A stretch of DNA of 64,000 nucleotides from positions 28,667 to 92,666 of the forward strand of contig NZ_PDDM01000024.1 of NCBI RefSeq assembly GCF_002914585.1. Direction: 5' to 3'. The position numbers and the translations under genes were made by a program. Shown in pieces: positions 52,438-62,374 of the stretch. The stretch is from Pseudanabaena sp. BC1403. Its GTDB lineage: Bacteria > Cyanobacteriota > Cyanobacteriia > Pseudanabaenales > Pseudanabaenaceae. The notes beneath the pieces are model-generated. The model made no database searches, was not told where the DNA came from, and saw only the letters and a list, made by a program, of their open reading frames with translations. How positions within the stretch are numbered: the first letter of the stretch is position 1; each line of letters begins with the position of its first letter.

Positions 52438-53597
52438 TAGATAATGCTTCTATAAGCTTTTAACGTTTCTTTTGCTGTTTTTTCCCATGAAAATAAATTT
52501 GCTCTTGCTTTACCTTTGCTAATCAGATCTTGCCGTAAATAGCGATCGCTGATAACTGTTAGTATTGCTTCAGCAATTTGCATAAACTCATTAGGATCAA
52601 TCAATATTGCTGCACCTCCAGCAACTTCTGGTATTGATGAGGTGTTAGCAGCAACCACAGGCGCACCCAAAGTCATTGCCTCAAGCACAGGCAAACCGAA
52701 TCCTTCATAATGAGATGGATAAACAAAGACATCAGCCCTTGAGTAAAATAGCGCAACTAATTCATCTGACAAATAGTCAAGGTGGTGGATCTCCTTCTTC
52801 CAAGGTGAGCTTTGTATTGCTTCAAAAACTGGTTCATACTTCCAGCCCTTTCTACCAATTAATACTAATTGATGATCAATTTTGTGATTTTGTTTTAGCC
52901 AATTAAAAGCTTTAATAATCGATTGTATATTCTTTCTTGGCTCGATCGTACTTACAAACAATAGATAAGGCTTAGAGAAATCAAAATTGCAATTTTGATT
53001 TTCCTGATCTAAATTTAGCCTATTTAGAAATTCAGTATTGTAGCGACTAGCCAATGGAGTAACAAAAATCTTCTCAGCAGGCAAGTTTAAATAATTAATT
53101 ATGTCCTGCTTTGAACTTTCTGAAATCGTAATTACAGCATCTGTCCATTTTAAACATTTAGTCAGTCTTTTTGCATATTGTTGTACTACAGAATCAACAT
53201 ATTCTGGATACTTAATAAAGCTCAAGTCATAGATACTAATAATCTTTTTAATATTTTGATAGGGATATACTGTGTAATTAGTACCATGAAATATATTAGT
53301 ATCGCCTAAAATAGATTCAATATAGCTAGAAAACAATCTAGGTAAATAATCTATAAAGAGGTTCGCAGCTCGAACGGATACTGGTATTTGATAGAGCTTC
53401 TTATAATGCATAAGATTATCTGGAAAATCAAGATTTCCTTTTAGCCAGTTCTTTAATCTTGGCTGATAAGCTAGACCTAATTCAAATGATTCTGAACTTT
53501 CTAATCGAGATAAGGCATCAATAAGATTAAAAACGTACAAGCCAACACCACTAGGCTTAGCATCAATGGGGGTAACATCAACCGTAATTTTAAGCAT
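52437..53597 (-). CDS. GT4 glycosyltransferase 2
   Basis: A 386-residue GT-B enzyme with FVSTIEPRKNIQSII and [22 protein letters not shown] (EX7E). The N-terminus reads VDVTPIDAKPSGVGLYVFNLIDAL, typical of mannosyl- or glucosyl-transferases of GT4. Coupled by a one-base overlap to the next gene and eight bases from the dehydratase gene upstream. Confidence 0.92.
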   Translation of the reverse strand: MLKITVDVTPIDAKPSGVGLYVFNLIDALSRLESSESFELGLAYQPRLKNWLKGNLDFPDNLMHYKKLYQIPVSVRAANLFIDYLPRLFSSYIESILGDTNIFHGTNYTVYPYQNIKKIISIYDLSFIKYPEYVDSVVQQYAKRLTKCLKWTDAVITISESSKQDIINYLNLPAEKIFVTPLASRYNTEFLNRLNLDQENQNCNFDFSKPYLLFVSTIEPRKNIQSIIKAFNWLKQNHKIDHQLVLIGRKGWKYEPVFEAIQSSPWKKEIHHLDYLSDELVALFYSRADVFVYPSHYEGFGLPVLEAMTLGAPVVAANTSSIPEVAGGAAILIDPNEFMQIAEAILTVISDRYLRQDLISKGKARANLFSWEKTAKETLKAYRSII

Positions 53598-53605
53598 TAG
53601 TAAAA

Positions 53606-54577
53606 TTACAACTCATTCTCAGTCAAATCTTTAAGATCATGCTCAACCATGACTTCAACTAAATTTTCAAAAGTGTATTTTGGAGTCCAACCAGCCTTAT
53701 TTTTAATCTTGTCAATACTACCTACTAGCTGTACATTCTCATCAGGTCTATAGAAAGCACTATCCACCGATACATAGTCTTGGTAGTTAAGTCCTACATA
53801 TTTAAAGGCATGATCCACTAATTCCCTAACCGAATGTGTTTCCCCACTCCCAATAATATAATCATCTGCCTTTTCTTGCTGCATGATCAACCACATTGCT
53901 TCGACGGCATCTTTGGCGTAGCACCAGTCGCGGCGAGCATCTAAATTACCTAATTTTAACTCTTTAACCAATCCAAGCTTAATCATGGCTGCCCCACGAG
54001 TAATCTTCCGAAAAACAAACTCAGCGCCACGACGGGGAGACTCATGGGTATAGGTGATACCGCAACAAGCATAAAGATTATAGTATTGACGATAATTGCT
54101 GGTTAACCAATGAGCATAAGCTTTGGCAGTCCCATAGGGGTTACGTGGACGAAATGCAGTTTCTTCGGTTTGAGGAGATTCGGATGGTTGACCAAAAACC
54201 TCGCTGCTAGATGCTTGATAAAACTTTGCATCAGGCTTGATGCGGCGAATTGACTCAAGGATACGCGATACCCCGATCGCAGTATATTCTGCGGTCAATG
54301 ATGGCTGTGTCCAAGAAAGTGGGACATAGCTCTGAGAGGCAAGGTTATAAATTTCATCTGGCTCTGATTGGGCGATCGCATCCATGAGCGATGACTGATC
54401 CAACAAATCGCCAGAAATAATATGAATATCGTCAGCGACATGATTTAAACGAACAAGATTGCTGGTACTAGAGCGCCGAACTAAACCGTAAACATGATAG
54501 TTTTTTTTAATTAACAGTTCCGCAAGATATGAACCATCTTGTCCAGTAATTCCAGTTATAAGCGCTTTTTTTGACAC
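53606..54577 (-). CDS. GDP-mannose 4,6-dehydratase-family protein
   Basis: A 323-residue SDR enzyme with GTG start. NADP loop [14 protein letters not shown], catalytic YGTAK in NPYGTAKAYAHW, and SSSEVFGQ. Compared with the other copy at 62375 it is shorter and more divergent, with QLVGSIDKIKNKAGW replacing the usual 'GD..KAK' end. It may make or epimerise a GDP-6-deoxy sugar; the true substrate is not certain. Confidence 0.85.
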   Translation of the reverse strand: MSKKALITGITGQDGSYLAELLIKKNYHVYGLVRRSSTSNLVRLNHVADDIHIISGDLLDQSSLMDAIAQSEPDEIYNLASQSYVPLSWTQPSLTAEYTAIGVSRILESIRRIKPDAKFYQASSSEVFGQPSESPQTEETAFRPRNPYGTAKAYAHWLTSNYRQYYNLYACCGITYTHESPRRGAEFVFRKITRGAAMIKLGLVKELKLGNLDARRDWCYAKDAVEAMWLIMQQEKADDYIIGSGETHSVRELVDHAFKYVGLNYQDYVSVDSAFYRPDENVQLVGSIDKIKNKAGWTPKYTFENLVEVMVEHDLKDLTENEL

Positions 54578-54810
54578 GATTATTTAAATGATTATATTGA
54601 AAATACCCTATCGAGATTATAATTTTCAGTGTTGGTGATTTAGGTATAAACCAATGGTTACTCAAACATCAGAAATTAAATTTGAGCTAACTACTAGTTG
54701 ATTGCTATCTGAGTGTTTCAAACCTGAATCACCAGCGCTAAAAGTTAATATCATCGAAACAATCACATTGCAATATTCAATTTCAAACTCTATCTATATT
54801 GCAAGACTGT

Positions 54811-56238
54811 TCAACCTCCAATATATCTTACTGGATCTCTAAAAATCCAAGGAACTGTTCCCACAGAATCAACTGAAGTATGAAAAGAACACATTTGACA
54901 GAAACTTGGTATTCCATAAGTTTCCCAATCCCAGAGTTTTCGCACTTTTTCACTATTGTACATTTCTGTTAGACTATTTTCCATAATATTACCGATCATC
55001 AATTCACCAGTTGCGTTAAAATTTGCACAGGCGCAGAATGAAACATCACCGTTAGACATAACTTGACAAGATAGGATAGGTATTAAACATTGAGACTTAT
55101 TTACATTGACTTTAGACCAAGAAGCATCAAAAGGTAGAGATATGGACGTATCGAAATAACTCCAGTTAGAGTATGTGCTAGTGCTTGAATGTATTGTTAC
55201 ATTCTTTCCTGTATTTGAAACTAGATTGTCAATCCATTGTTGAACATCTTCCTTAGACCTGTTCTTAAGGTGTCGAAATCCAAAAGAGATATTGTTTTGA
55301 GAAAACTTCAAAATCCTCTCTATACTATCGATAACTTGATCATACATATCTCTCCTAGTCATTAGTTTATATTCTTCTCTATCAAGACCATATATTGAAA
55401 TATTGATTTGATCAAATGATCGAATCAATATTTCTAAATCGTAATCTGTATAGTTTTTTGCCATCAAAGCATTTGTTGTCACTGATAAAGATGTTATTGC
55501 CTTTTTTGATTTTACAAAATCTATTCTCTGCAATAGTAATTTATCTAGTAAGACTTCTCCAACCAATGGAGTCAACGATATAGCTCCTCCCCCCATTTCT
55601 ATGTAGTCATCAACGACTTTTTCAAATAAATGCATGGGCATTGTACTTTTCTGTCGGCTCTGTGCTGAATAAGGACAGATTATGCAATCATTATTACATA
55701 TGTTTATAGTTTCTATCATCAGCATAAGTGGTCGTGCCTGCCCTCTTTGAGATAGAAAAGGCATATTTTCAGGTTTATATATCAGTGGAAACTTTTGATA
55801 AACGCTGTTATCTTCTGTCTTCGTATTAGCTCTACTGTAGAAGGATTTACTAAGACACTTATACTCATCGCTGCTTAGTATACATACACTTATGTATTCC
55901 AAGTCATCCCAACTTGTCCAAGTGTCCATCCACTGAGATAACCCATCAGCATCAGGCTCTCGCTTCAGTATCCCTAGATATAAGCCCCTAATGATTTCTG
56001 ATTTTTGGACTATATCACCCTCTTTAGACTTGCCTGATATACTCTTAAGAGATTTATATTCATTACTATTTACTATGCACTTAGCAATATGACTTAGACT
56101 ATCCCCATCTATCCAAGATTTTAACCAGTGAAACAAGCCTGAATCATCAGGCTCCCGCTCTAGCAATCCCAAGTATATTGAACGTATAATTTCCATCCTT
56201 TGTGTGGGATCATACTTAAAATTTTTGATGTCTTGCAT
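54811..56238 (-). CDS. Radical SAM protein with DUF4214 repeats
   Basis: A 475-residue protein. Residues 10-68 and 78-132 are two DUF4214 repeats (IIRSIYLGLLEREPDDSGL and IIRGLYLGILKREPDADGL). The radical SAM core starts near 176 with the cluster motif CNNDCIIC (C-x3-C-x2-C) and a C-terminal SPASM-like Cys region ending CQMCSFH. Radical SAM enzymes with SPASM modify peptides or sugars. DUF4214 is usually found on surface or calcium-binding proteins, so the fusion is unusual. It sits between glycan genes. Confidence 0.82.
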   Translation of the reverse strand: MQDIKNFKYDPTQRMEIIRSIYLGLLEREPDDSGLFHWLKSWIDGDSLSHIAKCIVNSNEYKSLKSISGKSKEGDIVQKSEIIRGLYLGILKREPDADGLSQWMDTWTSWDDLEYISVCILSSDEYKCLSKSFYSRANTKTEDNSVYQKFPLIYKPENMPFLSQRGQARPLMLMIETINICNNDCIICPYSAQSRQKSTMPMHLFEKVVDDYIEMGGGAISLTPLVGEVLLDKLLLQRIDFVKSKKAITSLSVTTNALMAKNYTDYDLEILIRSFDQINISIYGLDREEYKLMTRRDMYDQVIDSIERILKFSQNNISFGFRHLKNRSKEDVQQWIDNLVSNTGKNVTIHSSTSTYSNWSYFDTSISLPFDASWSKVNVNKSQCLIPILSCQVMSNGDVSFCACANFNATGELMIGNIMENSLTEMYNSEKVRKLWDWETYGIPSFCQMCSFHTSVDSVGTVPWIFRDPVRYIGG

Positions 56239-56355
56239 TTGATTTACTTCCTAAGCATGGAAACATAGCGTTACTGTTAGAGGATCTACAAGAAAATGTT
56301 AGTGGATTGAGACGAAATTCCAGCTAAACATCGATCAAGTAAAAACAAACTATTT

Positions 56356-57594
56356 TTAGACAATCTCGATTTCTGGGAAAGGAAATATAAACTTCCCACC
56401 ACTTGCTAGATAATCTTTTTCGCGACGTAATATACCATCTTTGAAATGCCAAGGTAAAACCAGAAAGTAATCTGGCTGCATAGCGCGTGCTTCTGCTTCA
56501 GAAATAATTGGAATATGAGTACCAGGGGTAACTCTACCAAATTTTTCTGGATTAACTTCCGCAATAGCTGGAATATCGTCAGGAGTGATACCACAAAACT
56601 GAAGGACAACATTTCCTTTAGTCGAAGCGCCGTAACCTAATATTTTTTTACCATCAGCATTAAGATCACGGATTAAGCGTGTCAAATCTTCACGATGACG
56701 AAAAACTCTCTCTTCAAAATCTCGATAGGGTCTTGGAGTATTCAACCCCATCCGATTCTCTTGTCCCAACAGCCAATCAATCACGGGTTGGTTGGACTTA
56801 ATAGAAAGATTATCTGCTTTTGTTGCAGTAACTGCAAAGCTTCCTCCATTTATGGAGTTCATAAATACATCAACCAATCTAAGACCCGACTTCTCCAAAA
56901 CAGTCTTCACTACTTGAAGTGAGTAATATTCCAGATGCTCATGGCAAATTGTGTCATAAGAATTAGTACGCAGCATAGACGGCATATAACTTTGCTCAAA
57001 ATGCCAAATGCCATCATCAGCAAGGATAGACTCAATTTGTTTTGCAAATTCAATCGGAGCCTCCAAGTCATAAAACATAGCTATAGAGGTTATAATCCTT
57101 GCCTTCTTTGACTCTACGGCATGGTAGTTTTGACTAGAAAAGAAATCTGGAACTAGACATATATCAGATGGATAGTATTCTAAGAATTTATTTCCTGTGG
57201 GATCAATTCCTATTTTAGTAACTCCTTCCGTCTTATATGCTTTGAGAGTAGTTGCGTCATTGCTACCAATATCGACAATAACATCACCCTTGTTAAGTGT
57301 GATAAGACGTTCAAGATAGGCTACCTTGTCTGTAAGATGATTTATCATCGATTGGTTAAGCCCCGAACGATAACCATAGTTATCTCCATACATTTCAGAA
57401 GGTTCGTAGGAATGTCGAAGTTGCAATAATCCACTATCCGAACACCAAACTAGTTCCAATGGTCCTTTTGTAACTGCTTCATCAGCATTTTTTGGGAATA
57501 CTCCAGTTAGCGATTGATATCCTAAGTTAAGGACAGAAACTAAGTTTTCACTGCCACTTATTCTGCATTTAGAAATTTTGTTATAAGAACTCAT
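56356..57594 (-). CDS. SAM-dependent C-methyltransferase-like protein
   Basis: A 412-residue protein from ATG 57594 (TTG at 57618 rejected). Zinc-type N-terminus (CRISGSENLVSVLNLG and the CSDSG region), SAM-binding DIGSNDATTLKAY, then FEQSYMPSML, and a C-terminal domain GYGASTKGNVVLQFCGI. This layout is that of the sugar C-methyltransferases (CloU/TylC3-like). It suggests a branched deoxysugar in the surface glycan. Confidence 0.82.
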   Translation of the reverse strand: MSSYNKISKCRISGSENLVSVLNLGYQSLTGVFPKNADEAVTKGPLELVWCSDSGLLQLRHSYEPSEMYGDNYGYRSGLNQSMINHLTDKVAYLERLITLNKGDVIVDIGSNDATTLKAYKTEGVTKIGIDPTGNKFLEYYPSDICLVPDFFSSQNYHAVESKKARIITSIAMFYDLEAPIEFAKQIESILADDGIWHFEQSYMPSMLRTNSYDTICHEHLEYYSLQVVKTVLEKSGLRLVDVFMNSINGGSFAVTATKADNLSIKSNQPVIDWLLGQENRMGLNTPRPYRDFEERVFRHREDLTRLIRDLNADGKKILGYGASTKGNVVLQFCGITPDDIPAIAEVNPEKFGRVTPGTHIPIISEAEARAMQPDYFLVLPWHFKDGILRREKDYLASGGKFIFPFPEIEIV

Positions 57595-57701
57595 AGTACC
57601 TAGTTGATAAAAATGCAATATCAGTTAATTTTTCAAACTTACAAAATAATTATAAATGAGAGTGGGACAATCTAGTTCACTATTAAAAATGAACACATTT
57701 A

Positions 57702-60700
57702 CTAATTCACAATAGACATTGGGAAAACTTGGCATAAAGGATAGGCTGCCCTTGGATGTCTATTTTCATAAGCAAGAGAATATATCTTGCTTAATTTTGG
57801 TAATTTATCTTGAAAAGCTGGAAGATGCTTAAATCTTCGTATTAAGCGTTTAGGATCAAAACATTCAGAATTATCAAGTTGTTCTTCTTTAAAAATCTCC
57901 GCAAAATAATGGATTACACCAGGTAAGGTATGACACCTCCAACGATCTATTTCTTCAGGGTTTACACCTCGCCGTTCTGCCTCTTCATAAACCTCTGGAA
58001 TTCTCTCTAAAATCCAGATTGAAGCATATTTCATCCAAGATACATTCATGTTTACCACAACTTGCGGAGTACCAATCCACACCCCTAACTCATCCATCAT
58101 ATTGTTTAGTACATAGTATGTAGTGGGGATACAAGTAAGCATAGTTGAAAATGGTCTACCACTGGTGTCTTGAGAATATGCTTTAATTGCATGGTCACGA
58201 CGTAACACAAGTGTATAGATTGCCGTAAAAAAGTTTTCATTACGAGCACAGATCGTTTTAATGGCTCCAAACAAATCAGGCTCAGCATTAACAATAGGGG
58301 TAGCTTCTTGGAAAAATTTGTCAAAATCGCTGATAGTCCTTGCATCCTCAATCCTTGTAAAAGAGTAGTTTAGATACACTAATGGAACTTTTGGATGGGC
58401 ATGAAGTTTATCCAAAATAGTTTCGATCGCATTTGGCATCAATAAATCATCATCACCCAATATCCATATATATTTACCCTTTGCATAATGAGTGGTCTGA
58501 CGAAGATTGCCCAGCATTCCGACGTTATGCTTGTTTCGATAATATGAGAAATCGGAGCGATCGAGGTATGGCTGAACGACCTTTGAAGTGTGATCCGTTG
58601 ATGCATTATCACAAACAAGTAATTCTATCTCTGGCATAGCATTAGGATAGAGTCTTTGCCAATTTTTTAAGCTCGTTGCTAACCATTCTGCACGATTATA
58701 TGTGCTGATGCAGACAGACAGCAATGGACGTTCTGGCAAATTCATTAACTGAATACGTTCACAAAAAGATTCAGGTGATTCTTGAGACAACAAATTTTCT
58801 ACAGGCTTTGCTTTAGAACTTTTCTGTGCAAGTCGAATAGCAACTTCATGGGCATAATCCTTCCACGATTTAAAGGGTCTATTTATGGATTCTTCGACAA
58901 GTGAATCATAGAGTTGCTTGTTCTCAGCTAGACTTTGAATAGCCATAGCTAAGTCTTCAACACTTCTCACATCTACCGTCAAGCATCCTCCGCCATCTGC
59001 CACTTCAGCCATAGAACCAAAGTTAGCACAAATACAAGGTTTAGCATACCAAAGGCTCTCTAAAATAGGCAGCCCGAAGCCCTCTCTGATTGAAGGATAT
59101 ACAGTGAATTCGCAAGACAAATGCAAGTCTCGCAAGAGAGAATCATCAGCATTTTCTTCCCATTTAATGTTGCTGTGGTTAGCAATGAATTTGCGAACTC
59201 TATCTGCCAACTGAGGTTCTATACTATGACTGCCCCCTACAATCATAAGCTCCAGTTGAATCTTCGCTCGACTAGATGCTAAGACGAAAGCCTGTAGTAA
59301 CTTCTCGTGGTTCTTACGAGGTTCCACTGTCCCAACGCAAAGAATTGTTACTTTATCATTCTTTTGTTTAGAAGCTGTGTGGTAATATCGCTCACTTTCT
59401 GTAAATTCACCAGGCAAAGAAATTGCTGTAATCTTATCGCCTAAGCTTTGAGGCTTTACTAAGTACTCACCCAAGAAATTAAGTAGATCGTCTTGACTAT
59501 AATAAGAGATTGGGAAAACCAGATCGTATTCATTCAATTCAAGCATATATTCATAATGTGCTTGAGCAAAATGGGCAGGGTAAATATCTCTCATAACCCA
59601 TGGGATTGCATCATAAAACACCGCTGCACAGGTTAGATTAACTGAATGTGCATAACTGAGTAATATTTGCCTTTCAAAGGTTGAACGATTCAGTGGCAAT
59701 TCTGCCATAAAAAACCAATTTCCAGATATCTCTAGATCGCTGGGGTCATGCCAGTCAGTCCACATATCCACTGATGGCCCATTCCATTGACTGAAGAAAA
59801 GTAAATCTTCTGAACTAACACTTGATAGTTGATTATTTGATGAGTCCCATTGAACTGGAATCAATTTAAACCCTACTTCCATCAATCCACGACTAAGTTG
59901 GCGAGAGACCCTCTGGATACCAGTATTTTTTGAGAATTTTATTGTGCTGTCAATCCAGTAGTATATTGCTCCAAGAGATTGGCATGGATCAACAGACTTA
60001 TTGATTTTGTCAATTATTTTAGATGTATACTCATTCCAAGAGCGAATAGGGCGACTAATAGCTTGATTTGCTAATTCTTGTCTAAGGCTTGTATCTTCTA
60101 TCAGTCTTGTCAAAGCTTGTCGCAAAGAAGTTTGATTGTGAGTGTCTACCGTGAAGCAGCCTCCATCTTCTGCAACTTCAGCCATAGAGCCAAAATTCGC
60201 ACAAAGGCATGGCTTACCATACCAAAGGCTCTCTAAAATTGGCAGACCAAACCCTTCGCTAACTGACGGGAAGACTGTGAAAGCACAATTCCTATAAAGT
60301 TCATCAAGCTTTTCGTCTGAAACATGACCAAGATGGGATATCTTTACATTTGACTGCAAATAAGAATTAACAATACTTGCGACTTCGGGATGCAAATTCC
60401 CAACTAAAATTAAACGCCACTCGGTATCTGGATGATTTTTACAATATAAATCAAAGCACTGAATAAGAGAGACTTGCTTTTTCCTAGGTTCTATTGTTCC
60501 AACAGAGAGAATTAAAGACTGATTTGCTGTAAGTATTTTGACGCGATCGCAGAGTATAGACTCGCCAGAAAGAAGTACTGGTATCACCTCTGGCATGGTT
60601 ATGATATCAGCAGACTCTTGATGTTTCCAATATGCAAGTAAGTCTCGTCCTGCTGATTGAGAGATTGGCCAAACTACATCTGCTAGGAGAAGCTGTTGCA

Positions 60701-62303
60701 TATAATTCATATGCTTAACAGCCATATTTACAAACTCTGGTCTTTGCAGTGGGATAGCATCATAAAATATGAAACCGATTTTAAGATGCGTTCGTCTTGC
60801 CCACATCAGTAAGTCAAGAGTAACTGGATATTCTTGAAATGTAATGTGCGTAACTTCTGGGACGATTAACCAATGATTTTCACCATCTAATTTTTGATCA
60901 ATATGTACTGGGGTCTGATTAGAAGACAAATAAATTTGTAAGTCTTCTTCTGTTAGAGCAGGTCCATTCCAATTAGCAAGATGCTTACGCTCGCTCAAGT
61001 TGATTAGCAGGGCTTGATTATTTTGACTATCCCATTTGATATAGCGTACACGCTCACCACAAAGAGACAAAGAAGTTGCTAATGCCCTAGTGACTCTCTG
61101 TACCCCAGTATTTGTTGAGCATTGAATAGTATGATCAACAAATAAATATATGATCCTTTTGCCAGTGGGTAAAGGTAGGTGTATGAGACTGGACTTATGC
61201 GAGTTAGTATATGAGCTGTCATGACTTTGGGGGGCATATACTAACTTGCGTTTGCGGCTTTTCGTGAAATATTCACTATAAAAATTAAGACTGGGCTTTA
61301 TAAGCTTTCGATAGACCGATCTTGCCATATTGCGTGGATTCTTGCACCGATCCCGCAACATACGCAATTGCTTTTTTAACGCTCTTGCAATTTTGCCAAT
61401 CTTTCTTAGAGGAGTAGTCATTTTCCATGAACGGCTCTGACTTAAAATTTTGGCTTGAGCTTCAAAATGATTGGCTTGAACTTCAAAATGATTGGCTTGA
61501 GCTTCAAAATGATTGGCTTGAGCTTCAAAATGATGAAGACGAGATTCTAAATCTTTTATCTGGACCTGTAAATTCTGGCTTTGGGCTTGTAAATTCTGGG
61601 CTTCGACAAGCCAATGGACGGTGGAGCTAGGTAAAAAACCATCTAAAACATTGGGTGGATAAGCAAAACAATCTTTTAGCTTCTCATAGTACTCGTTAGC
61701 TAAGTAAAAGCGATTAAGACCATCAGAATAGGTGAACTTATATTGTTTCTCCGTAATGTTAGCTTCCCAAAGTTCATAAGATGGCTTATGACTTATTGGA
61801 GACAGGGACTCAACCATTAGTATCCAAGGTCGGAACTGTTTTAAGTCTAAACCTCTCAAGACATCTAATTCAGCGCCTTCAACATCAATTTTTAGAAAGT
61901 GTATTGTGTTGGCATTGCAGTTTTTAATTATAGTGTCAAGACGAAGAACTTCTACTTCTCTCAAAACAGCATTTTTATTGTTGAAATAGTATTGGCCTGT
62001 TTCTGGATTGGATGTAGACCAACCGCGAGTAGGAACTTCATAGAAGGTTATTTGTCCTTCGTAGCTACCTGCAGCACAACACAAATTGATGTCTCGATCA
62101 CGTTCTTTACACAATCTTTCATAGGATTGGAGAGATGGTTCAATATTAATACCATTCCAGCCTTGCTTATAAAATAAATAAGTAACCGAATCTTCTTGAG
62201 GATCACTAGCTCCTACATCTATATAGAATCCATTCTCAATGTTCTTAAGAGCTCTCCACAGTAATATATCTTCGTGGTTTTGGGAATAGGAAACTAACGT
62301 CAT
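57702..62303 (-). CDS. FkbM-GT4-GT4-GT2 fusion glycosyltransferase
   Basis: A 1533-residue multidomain enzyme. Residues 1-205 are an FkbM-type methyltransferase (FYIDVGASDPQEDS, FLKIDVEGAELDVL). A coiled-coil linker with four copies of HFEAQAN follows at 260-290. Two GT4 domains are at about 380-760 and 775-1165 (SVGTIEPRKK near 599, CVGTVEPRKN near 988, and EGFGLPILES in each). A GT2 domain starts at about 1190 (LSVCISTYNRAEW, DDD near 1283). The two GT4 domains share NTGVQRV and WNGPS/A and look like a duplication. Should assemble a repeating glycan and methylate it. Position at the end of the cluster. Confidence 0.87.
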   Translation of the reverse strand: MTLVSYSQNHEDILLWRALKNIENGFYIDVGASDPQEDSVTYLFYKQGWNGINIEPSLQSYERLCKERDRDINLCCAAGSYEGQITFYEVPTRGWSTSNPETGQYYFNNKNAVLREVEVLRLDTIIKNCNANTIHFLKIDVEGAELDVLRGLDLKQFRPWILMVESLSPISHKPSYELWEANITEKQYKFTYSDGLNRFYLANEYYEKLKDCFAYPPNVLDGFLPSSTVHWLVEAQNLQAQSQNLQVQIKDLESRLHHFEAQANHFEAQANHFEVQANHFEAQAKILSQSRSWKMTTPLRKIGKIARALKKQLRMLRDRCKNPRNMARSVYRKLIKPSLNFYSEYFTKSRKRKLVYAPQSHDSSYTNSHKSSLIHLPLPTGKRIIYLFVDHTIQCSTNTGVQRVTRALATSLSLCGERVRYIKWDSQNNQALLINLSERKHLANWNGPALTEEDLQIYLSSNQTPVHIDQKLDGENHWLIVPEVTHITFQEYPVTLDLLMWARRTHLKIGFIFYDAIPLQRPEFVNMAVKHMNYMQQLLLADVVWPISQSAGRDLLAYWKHQESADIITMPEVIPVLLSGESILCDRVKILTANQSLILSVGTIEPRKKQVSLIQCFDLYCKNHPDTEWRLILVGNLHPEVASIVNSYLQSNVKISHLGHVSDEKLDELYRNCAFTVFPSVSEGFGLPILESLWYGKPCLCANFGSMAEVAEDGGCFTVDTHNQTSLRQALTRLIEDTSLRQELANQAISRPIRSWNEYTSKIIDKINKSVDPCQSLGAIYYWIDSTIKFSKNTGIQRVSRQLSRGLMEVGFKLIPVQWDSSNNQLSSVSSEDLLFFSQWNGPSVDMWTDWHDPSDLEISGNWFFMAELPLNRSTFERQILLSYAHSVNLTCAAVFYDAIPWVMRDIYPAHFAQAHYEYMLELNEYDLVFPISYYSQDDLLNFLGEYLVKPQSLGDKITAISLPGEFTESERYYHTASKQKNDKVTILCVGTVEPRKNHEKLLQAFVLASSRAKIQLELMIVGGSHSIEPQLADRVRKFIANHSNIKWEENADDSLLRDLHLSCEFTVYPSIREGFGLPILESLWYAKPCICANFGSMAEVADGGGCLTVDVRSVEDLAMAIQSLAENKQLYDSLVEESINRPFKSWKDYAHEVAIRLAQKSSKAKPVENLLSQESPESFCERIQLMNLPERPLLSVCISTYNRAEWLATSLKNWQRLYPNAMPEIELLVCDNASTDHTSKVVQPYLDRSDFSYYRNKHNVGMLGNLRQTTHYAKGKYIWILGDDDLLMPNAIETILDKLHAHPKVPLVYLNYSFTRIEDARTISDFDKFFQEATPIVNAEPDLFGAIKTICARNENFFTAIYTLVLRRDHAIKAYSQDTSGRPFSTMLTCIPTTYYVLNNMMDELGVWIGTPQVVVNMNVSWMKYASIWILERIPEVYEEAERRGVNPEEIDRWRCHTLPGVIHYFAEIFKEEQLDNSECFDPKRLIRRFKHLPAFQDKLPKLSKIYSLAYENRHPRAAYPLCQVFPMSIVN
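61450..61533 (-). repeat. Coding tandem repeat, 21-base unit
   Basis: Four copies of a 21-base unit (TTGGCTTGAGCTTCAAAATGA) in the coiled-coil linker; one copy has GAAC for GAGC. Confidence 0.9.
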
Positions 62304-62374
62304 TTTTCTAGACCAATTTTATGAAATAATAGGATTGCAATCAGCTTCATTGAATCACTGCGCGGCAATAGGCA

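Noticed and set aside
61450..61533. Short tandem array as CRISPR
   Set aside because: No spacers between units; it encodes a coiled-coil linker.
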